DNA of 12,243 nucleotides from Isotricha intestinalis (GCA_023807065.1 JAJJLU010000999.1:1-12243); one strand, 5' to 3'. Counted from the first letter of the stretch, positions 1 to 8,985 are shown. Notes: a model not told the origin generated them from the sequence alone. Program-made: numbers and translations.

Positions 1-705
1 ATTTCAATGAAACAACTTGCTTTGAGGCTTTATTAAACAGTCATGATTATATGTCTAATAAACCTTTTTATCACAGATAATACAATTTTAACTTCTATAA
101 ATCTTAAAAAAAAGGAATTTATAAATCAATAAAATTTGAAGATGATTATTAAAAAAATATGCAATTAAAAAAGGTAAATAGGAATTAGAAGGTAAATATA
201 AATTAGAGAAAGGGAAATTTATATTAGAAATTGGATAAAAGTTAATAAAAAAAATGGATAAGAAAACAAAGCACTCAGAAGTTATGAAAAATAGTAATGT
301 TCACGTATGTCAAAAATTAGGTAAAGATATTGAAGAAATAATTCCTAAATTAAGAAATAAAACATATAATACATCTTTATTAAGCGAAGAAGTAAAGACT
401 ATATTGGATAATAAGGGTCAAAAAGAAATGAAGCAATTTTAAAAAAAAAACAGAAACAATTATTAAAGACTATTTCTTTTTCATTTTATTCAGATAATAA
501 AGTATATATAAAATGTTTAGATGAAGCAAAAGTACTCCCTTCAAATGAACAAAATGAAAAATTAGAATATCAATTCCAACCAAATGCAAAAAATTTACTT
601 AATGAGGCAAATCAATATTTCCAAATATTTGAAGATATTAGATTTAAATTAGCTCCTGTATTAAAATATAATAAAGAATATTTCCCAAATAACAAATATT
701 GGTAA
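1..705 (+). pseudogene. Decayed protein-coding gene fragment, family not recognised
   Basis: A chain of coding-like segments runs on the plus strand in three successive frames. The first starts at base 3 and reads FNETTCFEALLNSHDYMSN. The second is open from 239 to 439 and contains NVHVCQKLGKDIEEIIPKL. The third runs from about 439 to the stop at 703-705 and ends KEYFPNNKYW. Premature stops lie at 78, 105, 150, 179 and 236 (all TAA or TAG, none TGA). Frame changes occur near 165-178 and in the T4A10 run at 437-450. The residue mix (Cys, His, Trp, Pro, Gly) is richer than in the surrounding AT-rich spacer, which suggests a real ancestral protein. The fragment is open at the left window edge, so its start is not visible. 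I do not recognise the family. The 62-codon ATG-started piece at 254-442 is part of this relic and probably not a gene in itself. The homopolymer frameshift alone could be a sequencing error, but the stops could not. Confidence 0.5.
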
Positions 706-816
706 TAAAAATACAAATACATAAATTGATTGAATAAAAAAAAATTATAACAAAAAAAAAATTTGAATAAATACATTAAAACTAATTTCACTTTTAATAA
801 AGTATTTGTAAAATTA

Positions 817-1328
817 TTATTTTCTTCTATGAATATAAACAATAGCAATCCCATAAACTCATAATTCTTTTAAAACCTTGGTTTACTTTCCCAATCTTTC
901 CCTAAATCCCATAATTTTTTAGTGAAAGATATAATAATTGCACCTGATTTACATTCTCTTTGAACTTTTTTAGTAATTTTTATCTACTAAATCTTAAGTA
1001 AAAAAAGTTGAATTCATTATAATAATATTGAAGCATCTTTCCAATTAAATTGTAAAAAATCACCATTAAAAAATTCAATTTCATTTGGTTCATTTAATTC
1101 ATTAAATAAAGAATTATTTTCTTAAAATAATTCTTTTATTTTATTATCATATTTTATTAAAATAGAATAATGATTAAAAGTATACAATTAAATAAATAAA
1201 TTATTTATAGATTTTCAAAATTGATAATTGTTCCATATTTCTCCAAATCAATTTAAAATTAAGAATTTATTTTAATTAATATATTGAGTCCACATAATTT
1301 TAAACACCGAATCCAGAAATTCAAACAT
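817..1328 (-). pseudogene. Decayed DOT1-like SAM-dependent methyltransferase
   Basis: Read on the minus strand from an ATG at 1326-1328, one frame stays coding-like down to about 1020, then continues in shifted frames to a terminal TAA at 817-819. Recognisable pieces in order are FFNGDFLQFNWKDASILL, then NSTFFT, DLVDK, KSGAIIISFTKKL and a C-terminal YGIAIVYIHRRK. This order matches what I know of DOT1-like methyltransferases: a GDFL...W.DA strand, an NSTxF motif, a helix, then GxxxISFTK and a closing G.A.V.IH strand. Premature stops are at 1272, 1188, 1122 and 994 (TAA) and at 1248, 1215 and 859 (TGA). Frame changes fall near 1016, 979 and 882. Reading TAA as Gln and TGA as Trp restores plausible residues (for example KEL-W-VYG), which points to CAA-to-TAA and TGG-to-TGA decay. 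It lies 136 bp downstream of the zinc-finger gene on the same strand. The N-terminal SAM-binding part is poorly preserved or missing. Confidence 0.6.
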
Positions 1329-1464
1329 GAATTATCTGAATATTTTCAAATAAAAAATTTTATAAAACAAATAAAAAATTTTTTAAAAAATATTAATAAT
1401 TAAAATAAATAATATAATCCAATTTTTAGATAATAATTATTTTAAAATATATACTATAATTCAT

Positions 1465-2604
1465 TCAATGATTTAAAGGTTGATTATATAGTGATTGAAT
1501 ATTATTATTTTGATTTGGTTGTTGAAGGTTTGACTCTTTATAAGGTATTTGATTATAATTAAATAAAAAATTAGGATTAATAAATTGTTTTTGATTTTCA
1601 TGAATTTTTTGATAATAATCAACTTCTTTGTAAAATTCATTGATACATGTAGATAAAATATCTAAAGATTTTTGTTGTAACTCATTACAAGATTTCATTG
1701 TTTCAATTTGTTTATTTAATTCTTCAATCTCTTTTTCTATTTCTTTTTTTTCATTTATTTGTTTTTCTTTTGATAAGAAATTTTGATTGTTTTTAAATAT
1801 AACATTATCATTTTGATTTGATTGTTCAAAAAACATATCATGATTTACATTTGAATTAATGAAATTTTGTTCTTGCTGTTGTTTAAATATTGTATTAAAT
1901 AACAATGGTTGATTTGGATAAAATAAGTTTTTTAAATGTAAATAAGAAGGTTGAGTAATATTGTTTAAATTAAATGAATTTGGAAAAAAAGTTTGTGTGT
2001 GATTATCAAATTGGTTTTGAATAGAATTTATAGGATTTTCTTTATCTAAAGAAGATATGATTTTAGTTAAGTTATTTTTATTATCTAAACCAAAAAGTTT
2101 TGTAAAATATTCAATTTCTTTATTTTTAATTTCATGAATGCAATTTTTACATAAACTTTTAACTAATTTAAATTCCATTCCTTGATATTCATTTTTAATG
2201 TTAGAAAATTCATTTTTATAAATTTTTTCTTTTTCTAAATAATTAAAAATATCATCAATTGTTTCAAAATTGATTATTGTTTCATTATCTTTACCACAAT
2301 TAGAACAACTGCTTTTATTAAAATTATCCTTTTGATTTTGATTTTTATGAAAATCTAAACAAGAATCACATAAATATTCATTTCCTATTTTATTTTTATT
2401 GTGATTTATACAAGAAGAACAAAACAATTTTTTACATAACAAACAAGATTTCAAAGATGAAATTTCCATTTCTTTATTACAAAGAAAGCATTTTGTAGAT
2501 GAAATATGACATTCATTTAAAATTGAAGGAAATTTGTCATTAGATTCTATTAAATGCCTTTTGTGATTTAAAAATTGATTTTCATTTTTTTGATTATTTT
2601 CCAT
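1465..2604 (-). CDS. FYVE-like zinc-finger protein with coiled coil, Asn/Gln-rich
   Basis: This is a 379-residue protein that starts at an ATG (MENNQKNENQ) and ends in TGA. Residues 39-82 hold four CxxC pairs: C39/C42, C54/C57, C62/C65 and C79/C82. The middle pairs are separated by four residues (CLLCKKLFCSSC), the cysteine spacing of the FYVE/PHD-like cross-brace zinc fold. The classic FYVE R(R/K)HHCR lipid-binding motif is absent, so binding to phosphatidylinositol 3-phosphate cannot be assumed. Two further CxxC pairs (C100/C103 and C152/C155) could bind another zinc ion. Residues about 278-316 are a charged coiled coil (EKEIEELNKQIETMK) likely to mediate self-association. The rest is low-complexity Asn/Gln-rich sequence. 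There is no signal peptide or membrane segment, so the protein is probably cytosolic or peripheral to membranes. Other cross-brace folds (RING-like, B-box-like) are possible. The existence of the gene is well supported; its function is not. Confidence 0.85.
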   Translation of the reverse strand: MENNQKNENQFLNHKRHLIESNDKFPSILNECHISSTKCFLCNKEMEISSLKSCLLCKKLFCSSCINHNKNKIGNEYLCDSCLDFHKNQNQKDNFNKSSCSNCGKDNETIINFETIDDIFNYLEKEKIYKNEFSNIKNEYQGMEFKLVKSLCKNCIHEIKNKEIEYFTKLFGLDNKNNLTKIISSLDKENPINSIQNQFDNHTQTFFPNSFNLNNITQPSYLHLKNLFYPNQPLLFNTIFKQQQEQNFINSNVNHDMFFEQSNQNDNVIFKNNQNFLSKEKQINEKKEIEKEIEELNKQIETMKSCNELQQKSLDILSTCINEFYKEVDYYQKIHENQKQFINPNFLFNYNQIPYKESNLQQPNQNNNIQSLYNQPLNH

Positions 2605-3644
2605 TTTATATAATATATATCTTTAAGAATTAAATTAATAAATTTTTATGAACTTTGATTCATTAACAAAATATTTCTTTTAATTAAAGTGAAGATAGTA
2701 GAGAAATTAATGAATAAATTATCATAAATCTTAATATTAAATTGAAGATATAAATTTCTAATAAAAACATTGTTTTAAAAAGATAGGTGATTTTATATCA
2801 TATATAATATAATTGGATATTTTGATTCAAAATTATGTTAATATTATATTATAAGTACAAATTAAAAAAATATTACTTCAAAGATAATTAAATATAAATA
2901 AAAAAAGAAAACATTGCTTTAATTGAGTGTTTTTATTTTTTAATTTTTTAAAGTATTTTATTCAAAAAAATATAAATTTCATGGATAAATAATTTTAATT
3001 ATGTTGAAACTTATTTTAAGCTTGATTCCACTGAATTTCTTTTCTTATTATAAATTAAATTTGTTACAATTAAAAGTTATTTGTTAAAATTGATAGATTA
3101 TTGATAATTCAATTTAAATTTGAAGATTATATTTTTGTTTTTATCTTTTTTTATAGTTATTTACATTTGTTTGTGATTAAAAAATTCAATTAGTTTATTT
3201 TCAGAATTTTAAATCTCTTCTCCTATTATTCCAAATAAATTTAGAATGATGAAAACATTTTTTAATTTATAAAATTGAAAATAATTAGAATATTTTCAAA
3301 ATTAAGAAAAAGAAAAAAATAAAATGAAATGGATAGCGAGGACATATATTAATTAAATAATATAATGTTTATCTTTTAGAAAGTATATAATAAAAAAGGA
3401 AAAAACTAAAATTTGACAAATATTTATAAAGACAATGAATATTAATCATTAAAGTGAGTTTCATATTTTTCCTCGAATAAAAAAAATAAAATTAAATTAT
3501 CATAAAAAATAAATTATATAAATTGAATTTATTACAATTATTTTTAATGGCCTTAAAAATTTATAATTTTTATTTTCAATATCAACTTTTAGAATATGTG
3601 TATTAACAATATAAATTTATGATTATTTTTTCTTAATTCAATTT
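2605..3644. other. AT-rich divergent intergenic region
   Basis: About 1.04 kb separates the divergent starts of the zinc-finger gene and the phosphate transporter, so it should contain both promoters. I see no RNA gene, tandem repeat or intact ORF. On the minus strand between about 3250 and 2990 a frame looks weakly coding-like but is broken by many TAA codons. A second frame over part of the same stretch looks equally plausible, so I do not call a relic here. Confidence 0.5.
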
Positions 3645-5444
3645 ATGAAAATACATGAATGTTTAATTTCATTACTTGGAGGAACAGGAATATTCATTGC
3701 AGCAATGAATATGTTGTCTTCAAGTTTACAAAAAGTAGCAGGTGCTGGAATGAGAACATTATTAGGAAAAATAACTAATAATCGTATAGCAGGAGTAGGA
3801 ATAGGTGCAATTGTCACAATGATTATACAAAGTTCTGCCGCTACAACTGTAATGACAATTGGTTTTGTCAATGCTGATGCAATGAATTTATATCAAGCAA
3901 CTGCTATTATTATGGGAGCGAATATTGGAACTACTATTACTGGTATTCTTGCTTCTCTTCAAAGTCTTAATATTTCTATATATTTTGGATTTTTAACTTT
4001 TGTTGGTGTTGTTATGATGTTTTTTAAAAAAGATATTGTCAAAAACGTTGGAGGAATTGTCTGTGGATTAGGTATGATTTTTATTGGATTAGATATTATG
4101 AGCGATTCATGTAAAGATGATTCTATCAGAAATTTATTTAGAGATGGTTTGGAAAAAATAAGTTTTCCTTTAATTCTTATCTTTTTAGGAATTATTATTA
4201 CTGCTTTAATTCAATCTTCATCAGCTATGACTGGTCTTATCATTGTAATGGTTCAAAGAGGAACAATGGAAATAGGTAGTGCCCTCTTTATTATTTTAGG
4301 TTCAAATATAGGAACTTGTGTCACTGCTTTAATTAGTACAATAGGAACAAATATAAATGCAAAAAGAACAGGAATAATCCATTTATTATTTAATTGTTTT
4401 GGTACTACTTTTTTCACTGTTATTATTTGGACATTAAAAAAACATATAATTGAGTTGCTTCAAAAAATGACAAAAAAACCAGCTATGCAAATTGCTTGGT
4501 TCCATGTATTTTTTAATGTAATAACAACTTTAATACTTTTACCTTTAATAAATTTCCTTGTTTTGGTTGCATGTAAGATAATAAAAGATAAAAGTGAAAA
4601 AAATACTGAACCAAAAAAATATAATAAATCTTTTAAATTTATTAACAAAAGATTTTTATTAGCACCTTCAATTGCTGTAGAACAAATAAAAAAAGAAATA
4701 AAATATATGGCAACTTTAGCAAAAAAGAATTTAGAAGAAAGTATAATAGAATTATGTGAACAGAAAAATGAATTTACAGATGAAATAAATGAAAGAGAGG
4801 ATTTAATTGATTTCTTAAATATTGAAATTACTAAATTTTTAGTAAAAACAGCTCCTTCTATTAATGAAAAAACTGCTGAAGACATCTCAATCTTTTTCCA
4901 TTTATTGAATCATATTGAAAGAATAGGAGATCATGCTAAACAAATGTTGGATGAATCTATTAATATGAGAAATAAAGAAATTAAATATAGTGAAGAAGCT
5001 ATTAAAGATATTTTAAAAATAAATGAAGTATTATTAAAAATATTTGAAGTAGTTATTAAAACTTTTGATAATAATACACAAGATTTAATTCATTATGATG
5101 AATTAATTGAAAGTTTTGATGAATTTCAAAAAGAAGCAAATAAAGATCATTTTGATAGATTAAAAGAAGGAAAATGTTCTATGGAAATTGGAGCATTTTA
5201 TACTTCAACTACTGCTCATTTTAATTCTATTTGTTCTCATTTAGAAAATATTATTGGTTATTTTAGAGAAAAAAACGAACATTTAAAAAACAAAACTTGT
5301 GAATTCACTAAAGGAATTGCTTTGGTTGTTGGGCAAAATACTCCATCAATGAAAAATGCTACTGTTTCTTCATTAAAAAAAACTGACACGAACAATAATA
5401 GTTTAAGTGATAATCTTGAAAAAACAAATAAATCAATGAGTTAA
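3645..5444 (+). CDS. Na/Pi cotransporter with C-terminal PhoU-like domain (bacterial type)
   Basis: This 599-residue membrane protein is predicted to import inorganic phosphate coupled to sodium. It has the two inverted Na/Pi-cotransporter repeats: QSSAATT at 62-68 followed by GANIGTT at 91-97, and QSSSAMT at 190-196 followed by GSNIGTC at 219-225. These QSS motifs are the family's substrate and sodium-binding signature. Hydrophobic helices fill residues 1-310. Residues about 345-545 are a helical PhoU-like domain containing HIERIGDHA (423-431) and a second related helix near 525-540. The membrane repeats plus PhoU in one chain is the bacterial and archaeal arrangement; animal SLC34 transporters lack PhoU. 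The last 50 residues form a Ser/Thr/Asn-rich tail. The ATG at 3645 gives an N-terminus that aligns naturally with the family start (LLGGTGIFIAAMNMLSSSL). There is no intron. Codon use is AT-rich like the neighbours, so any transfer from bacteria would be old or ameliorated. Confidence 0.93.
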   Translation: MKIHECLISLLGGTGIFIAAMNMLSSSLQKVAGAGMRTLLGKITNNRIAGVGIGAIVTMIIQSSAATTVMTIGFVNADAMNLYQATAIIMGANIGTTITGILASLQSLNISIYFGFLTFVGVVMMFFKKDIVKNVGGIVCGLGMIFIGLDIMSDSCKDDSIRNLFRDGLEKISFPLILIFLGIIITALIQSSSAMTGLIIVMVQRGTMEIGSALFIILGSNIGTCVTALISTIGTNINAKRTGIIHLLFNCFGTTFFTVIIWTLKKHIIELLQKMTKKPAMQIAWFHVFFNVITTLILLPLINFLVLVACKIIKDKSEKNTEPKKYNKSFKFINKRFLLAPSIAVEQIKKEIKYMATLAKKNLEESIIELCEQKNEFTDEINEREDLIDFLNIEITKFLVKTAPSINEKTAEDISIFFHLLNHIERIGDHAKQMLDESINMRNKEIKYSEEAIKDILKINEVLLKIFEVVIKTFDNNTQDLIHYDELIESFDEFQKEANKDHFDRLKEGKCSMEIGAFYTSTTAHFNSICSHLENIIGYFREKNEHLKNKTCEFTKGIALVVGQNTPSMKNATVSSLKKTDTNNNSLSDNLEKTNKSMS

Positions 5445-6143
5445 AAATCTTTGGATTAATTTTAGGTAGTATTTTTAGTATTATTCTTATTATAAATATC
5501 TGTTAATTAAAAACTTAAATCAATTTTTTATTTTTGATAATTGACTAAAGTTTTTGATAATAGATTATTTATAAATAAGATAATTTTTTGAAAGTTCATA
5601 TTCATCTTCATAATATATTAAATATCAACCTTAATCAATTCTATTTAATCCTATTACAAATGGATTACATGGAAGGATTATAAACTTTATTTTAGATGTA
5701 TTATTATTTTTAACATTAACAAGAAAATATTGTATGATTATACATCCAAATATTTCAAAATTTATATATGTTTTTAAATAAAAATTAAGCTTTTGAATCA
5801 AATTAAAACACATTTTTTTTAACCATATTAGCTAATCATTTTTAAAGCAGAATATTTAATTAGAAAAAGATGAAATTAACATTTGTTATTAATTATTAAA
5901 AAAATAAAGGATTTTTTGATGTGAATAATAGAATTTAAAATGAGATTTCTTAATTCAAATCCAACATATACATTTTTATTTCTTATAAATAAATCAAATT
6001 TGCATCGTGATCATTTATTTTTTAAAGTATTATATTTAAAATAATTTTATTCAATTTCTTATTATATTATAAAAATTAAGTAAGAATACTTTAATATAAT
6101 TAAAATATATAATTTAAAGTTTTTACATTCAAAATTATTAATT
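5445..6143. other. AT-rich convergent intergenic region with ambiguous short ORFs
   Basis: About 700 bp separates the 3' ends of the phosphate transporter and the repeat-rich gene, so both terminators and poly(A) sites should be here. The interval 5631-5813 is open for 60 codons from an ATG on the minus strand (MCFNLIQKLNFYLKTYINFE...). The plus strand of the same stretch is also open at 5635-5781 with a hydrophobic, coding-like reading (FNPITNGLHGRIINFILD) and an in-frame TAA just before it. Only one, or neither, can be a real remnant; neither resembles a family I know. The rest is featureless AT-rich spacer. Confidence 0.4.
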
Positions 6144-7818
6144 TTATTTTAAATTGTTTTTGTTTGAAAACTCTGAATTAAGTGATTTACTTAAATTAAT
6201 TGCCCAAATGTAAATAAATTTTTCATAAGTTTCCACAAATTCAGGATTTTCATTGTAAAAATGGATAAATTGAGATTTTGATTCTAAAAATTCACTAAAT
6301 TGATCCATATCATCCTCATAAATTACTTTTTTATAAAAAATCTCATTTTCATTAATTTTCTTTTCTTTATAATTATTATAATAATTTAATAAAGATAAAA
6401 CATTATTTAGCTTTTTTGGATGATTAGAAAAAGTATATCTTGTTAAATAATGTAATAAACAACCAATATATCTACTATTATTAATTATATAAGGATTATT
6501 AAATCCTTTAATAATTTCATGAATATATAATAAAATTTGTTGAACTGAAATCCCACAAATAATTAAATAAGCTAAAATTAATCCTCGTCTTTCATCATTC
6601 ATATTTTTTGTTGCTCCATAAAAGTTAAAATCTAATCTGTTTAATTGAAATATTGATAAATAATTTTTTGCAAAATATGCATTTTCTTTAATATAATTAT
6701 ATAATATTTTTCTAATTTCATTTGGTATATATGATAAAGTTTCACTATTTCCTATTAAATTTTCCATAAATTTTTTTATTAATTTTATTATTTTTCCTGA
6801 TTTTTTTTTAATATTTTTTTTTGATTCATTTTCTTTTAATTTTAAATTTATACTGTCATATTTTATAAATTCAGATAAAAAAGGCTTTTCAAGGGAAATA
6901 ATCCATTTTTTTAATTTTTTTATTTCATCTTTAATTGAATCATTCCTTTCTTTAATATTTTCATTTCTTATTTGAAATTGCTTTATATTTTTATGACAAG
7001 TTTTCCAAAAATTATATATTAAAACAAAATTTTTTGCCAATTCCCACCAATTGACATTTTTTTTTTCATTTTTCTTTTTTTCTTCTTCTTCCCTTTTTAA
7101 TCTTTCTTCTTCTTCCCTTTTTAATCTTTCTTCTTCCTCTTTTTTTAATCTTTCTTCTTCCTCTTTTTTTAATCTTTCTTCTTCTTCCCTTTTTAATCTT
7201 TCTTCTTCTTCCCTTTTTAATCTTTCTTCTTCCTCCTTTTTTACTCTTTCTTCTTCCTCCTTTTTTAATCTTTCCTCTTCTTCCCTTTTTAATCTTTCCT
7301 CTTCTTCCCTTTTTAATCTTTCCTCTTCTTCCCTTTTTAATCTTTCCTCTTCTTCTTTTTTAAACTTTTCCAAATCATTAGTTACATCTTTAGTTTTCTT
7401 TGAATTTATAGGTGGAAAAACACAATCATTTATTTTTTTTTTATATTTAAGTCTAAAAGAATTATAAAGAGGAGGACCCATATCAATATAAGGTAATGCA
7501 ATTGTTTCTCCATTTTCACTAATTAATAAAGGATAATATACAGGATTAATATATTGATATGAATTTAAATTGTGTATTTTTTGATATCTACCATTTGAAA
7601 ATGAACTAAAATTTAATATTTGAGTAAAATCATTTGTATTCTTTGAATCTTTTTCTAATTCATTATTTTGATTTTTTAGAGTCTTTCCTTTAGATTCCAA
7701 TAAATCATTTCTTAATTTTAAATATTGATAATCATCTTGACTTTTTTAATTTAAATTAATTAAAATAAAATAAAATTTAAACTTACTTTATCTTTGAACT
7801 TATTTTTTTTGAATTCAT
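6144..7818 (-). CDS. Two-exon protein with E/R/K-rich repeat helix and all-helical C-terminal region
   Basis: The coding sequence is join(7787-7818, 6144-7740) on the minus strand, 542 residues, ending in TAA. The long frame has no ATG near its beginning: the first possible non-ATG start is a TTG at 7700, yet the frame stays coding-like up to a 3' splice site at 7741. Upstream, ATG at 7816-7818 opens a 32-nt exon ending at a GTAAGT donor. Splicing gives an uninterrupted N-terminus MNSKKISSKINQDDYQ. Residues 138-233 are twelve tandem 8-residue units of the form K[KR]EEEER[LV], expected to form a long charged single alpha helix or coiled coil. Residues about 255-330 are more Lys/Glu-rich helix. 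The remainder (about 330-542) looks like a folded helical domain without a motif I recognise. A charged coil followed by a helical domain recalls the mRNA-export factor Gle1, but this is only an architectural hint. There is no signal peptide or membrane helix, so it is probably cytosolic or cytoskeletal. Confidence 0.85.
7074..7361 (-). repeat. Twelve-copy 24-bp in-frame coding tandem repeat
   Basis: Twelve 24-bp units encode K[KR]EEEER[LV] within the two-exon gene. The units differ mainly at synonymous positions and fall into blocks. From low to high coordinates the order is A A B B A A C C D D D D', where B and C differ by about one base. AABB (about 7078-7173) and AACC (about 7174-7269) are therefore near-identical 96-bp halves, evidence of a recent four-unit duplication on top of older single-unit expansion. 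Copy number is likely to vary between alleles. Confidence 0.95.
7741..7786 (-). other. Spliceosomal intron, 46 nt
   Basis: On the minus strand the interval begins GTAAGT and ends AAAAAAG, with an almost pure A/T interior. The upstream exon leaves two bases (AA) that join the first base of the downstream exon (T) to make AAT (Asn). Only this acceptor keeps the frame; using the next AG downstream gives an immediate TGA. The interior TTAAT could serve as branch region. Its short length suggests a genome with compact introns. Confidence 0.8.
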
Positions 7819-8549
7819 TATATTTGTCTTATTAAAGTTAAATATTTTTAAAATATAAAAATTATTTTTTTATATATTTTAGATTATATTAAACAAAAAA
7901 CCAATATCTATTGCAAATCATAATTAATATAAATTAATTGGATTTTTATTTGTGAATATTTTTAAATCAAATACAAACATTATAATTCACATTAAATTAT
8001 TAAATTCTATAATTTTATATTTTAAATCAAAACACTCTTTTGATTTGGTGGTTTACAATTAACTTAAATTTTTTATTTTATGTTCGGATTTTTAGAATTT
8101 TTCAAATCAAAATCATTTTATTTGAAAATGATAATTATTTAAAAAGTATATGAAAACTCTTATTTCATTTCTAATAATAAAGATTCTTGAAATTTCTCTT
8201 TCTTTTTTTTTTAATATAATAAATTATGGTTTAGTAGTTTCTAAAATTATTATATTTGATTAAATTATTTTTTTAAAATAAAATTAAAATTTAAAATATT
8301 TGTTTAGAACAATAGAAATGTGAGCGCTCTTGAGTAAAAGGAATTGAATTTGAATCATAAAAAAGAAGTTTATTAACACAAATAAATATTCTATTTAAAA
8401 TAATCAATAATTCAATATGTTGAGAATAAAAATAAAATAGGAATCATTATTTCAATATAATATACTTAGTTCTTATTTATGAAAATTATAAATTTTAATC
8501 ATAAAAGTTAATCAAAAAAATAAAATAAATTGAATCTAAGATAGATAGA
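7819..8549. other. AT-rich intergenic region upstream of the two-exon gene
   Basis: This spacer lies upstream of the two-exon gene on the minus strand and should hold its promoter. I see no intact ORF, RNA gene or long repeat. Between about 8318 and 8480 a plus-strand frame reads somewhat like coding (ALLSKRN at 8324) but has many stops of all three kinds. It may be an extension of the relic that follows, which I cannot establish by eye. Confidence 0.4.
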
Positions 8550-8620
8550 GGAATTCCTTTAATAAATTATTTAGATTAAGTTCATTTATCAAATTTTGTA
8601 ATTTCATTAGATAGATAGAG
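8539..8620. repeat. Short 12-bp direct repeat, two copies
   Basis: The 12-mer AGATAGATAGAG occurs at 8539-8550 and again at 8609-8620, 70 bp apart. It contains an AGAT microsatellite core. The flanks of the two copies differ, so it does not mark an obvious mobile-element target duplication. It is probably simple-sequence drift. Confidence 0.6.
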
Positions 8621-8865
8621 TTTAAATATATTATTAATAATATTTGAATTAATTAAAACCAATTTTATATTATAAATATTGATTTAATAAATAAAACTAA
8701 ATGAACTAAGATATTTTCAATATTTAAGGAAAATTACCTTTTTCTTATGATTGTAAGTATGATATCTCAGAAAAAGATACTTTTTATCTTAATTTATTTA
8801 ATAAAACTCAAATTATTCATGAATTTGATAGATCTACAGGAATGAATATTTTTATTTTTTATTGA
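8550..8865 (+). pseudogene. Probable decayed gene fragment, family not recognised
   Basis: Two consecutive plus-strand segments look coding. In frame from 8550 the reading includes GIPLINYLD, a TAA, VHLSNFVISLDR, a TAG and SLNILLIIFELIKTNFIL. After a frame change, an ATG at 8701 starts MN, TAA, DIFNI, TAA, and then 45 uninterrupted codons (8728-8862) that include GKLPFSYDCKYDISEKD and IIHEFDRSTG, ending at TGA 8863-8865. All four internal stops are TAA or TAG and would fit former Gln codons. The residue composition is well above that of random AT-rich sequence. No family is recognised. The remnant is separated from the transporter's 3' end by about 120 bp. Confidence 0.4.
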
Positions 8866-8985
8866 AATATGAAAAAGAAAATAAAGAAGTTTAATAACTT
8901 TCAATAACACAATATTTTTTATAACATTAGAATTATTCTTTATAATGATATTTATTTAATTAAATAGATAAAAATAAAATTTTTT

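Noticed and set aside
417..453. A possible GT...CAG intron explaining the frame change near 440 in the left relic
   Set aside because: Splicing there does not restore the downstream coding frame, and several other stops remain.
612..854. 80-codon minus-strand ORF, Phe/Leu/Tyr-rich
   Set aside because: Its composition is what antisense AT-rich DNA gives. It overlaps the ends of two relics, whose own frames read better.
2990..3260. A minus-strand coding-like frame with TAA interruptions
   Set aside because: A second frame of the same stretch looks equally coding-like and no motif is recognisable, so it cannot be told from AT-rich background.
3638..3871. 77-codon minus-strand ORF over the start of the phosphate transporter
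   Set aside because: Antisense shadow of the conserved first transporter repeat.
4460..4885. 141-codon minus-strand ORF inside the phosphate transporter
   Set aside because: It lies entirely within a gene with strong family motifs on the other strand and has no recognisable domain.
7051..7467. 138-codon plus-strand ORF rich in Ser and Phe
   Set aside because: It is the antisense shadow of the E/R/K repeat. Its SSSSLFNL repeat is the complement of the real 24-bp units.
6144..7700. Starting the repeat-rich protein at 7700
   Set aside because: That codon is TTG. The frame continues upstream to a splice acceptor, and a spliced ATG exon explains the start.
8753..8770. An 18-nt GTAAGT...CAG stretch resembling an ultra-short intron
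   Set aside because: It is a multiple of three and reads through as good coding sequence in the relic. The only convincing intron in the window is 46 nt.
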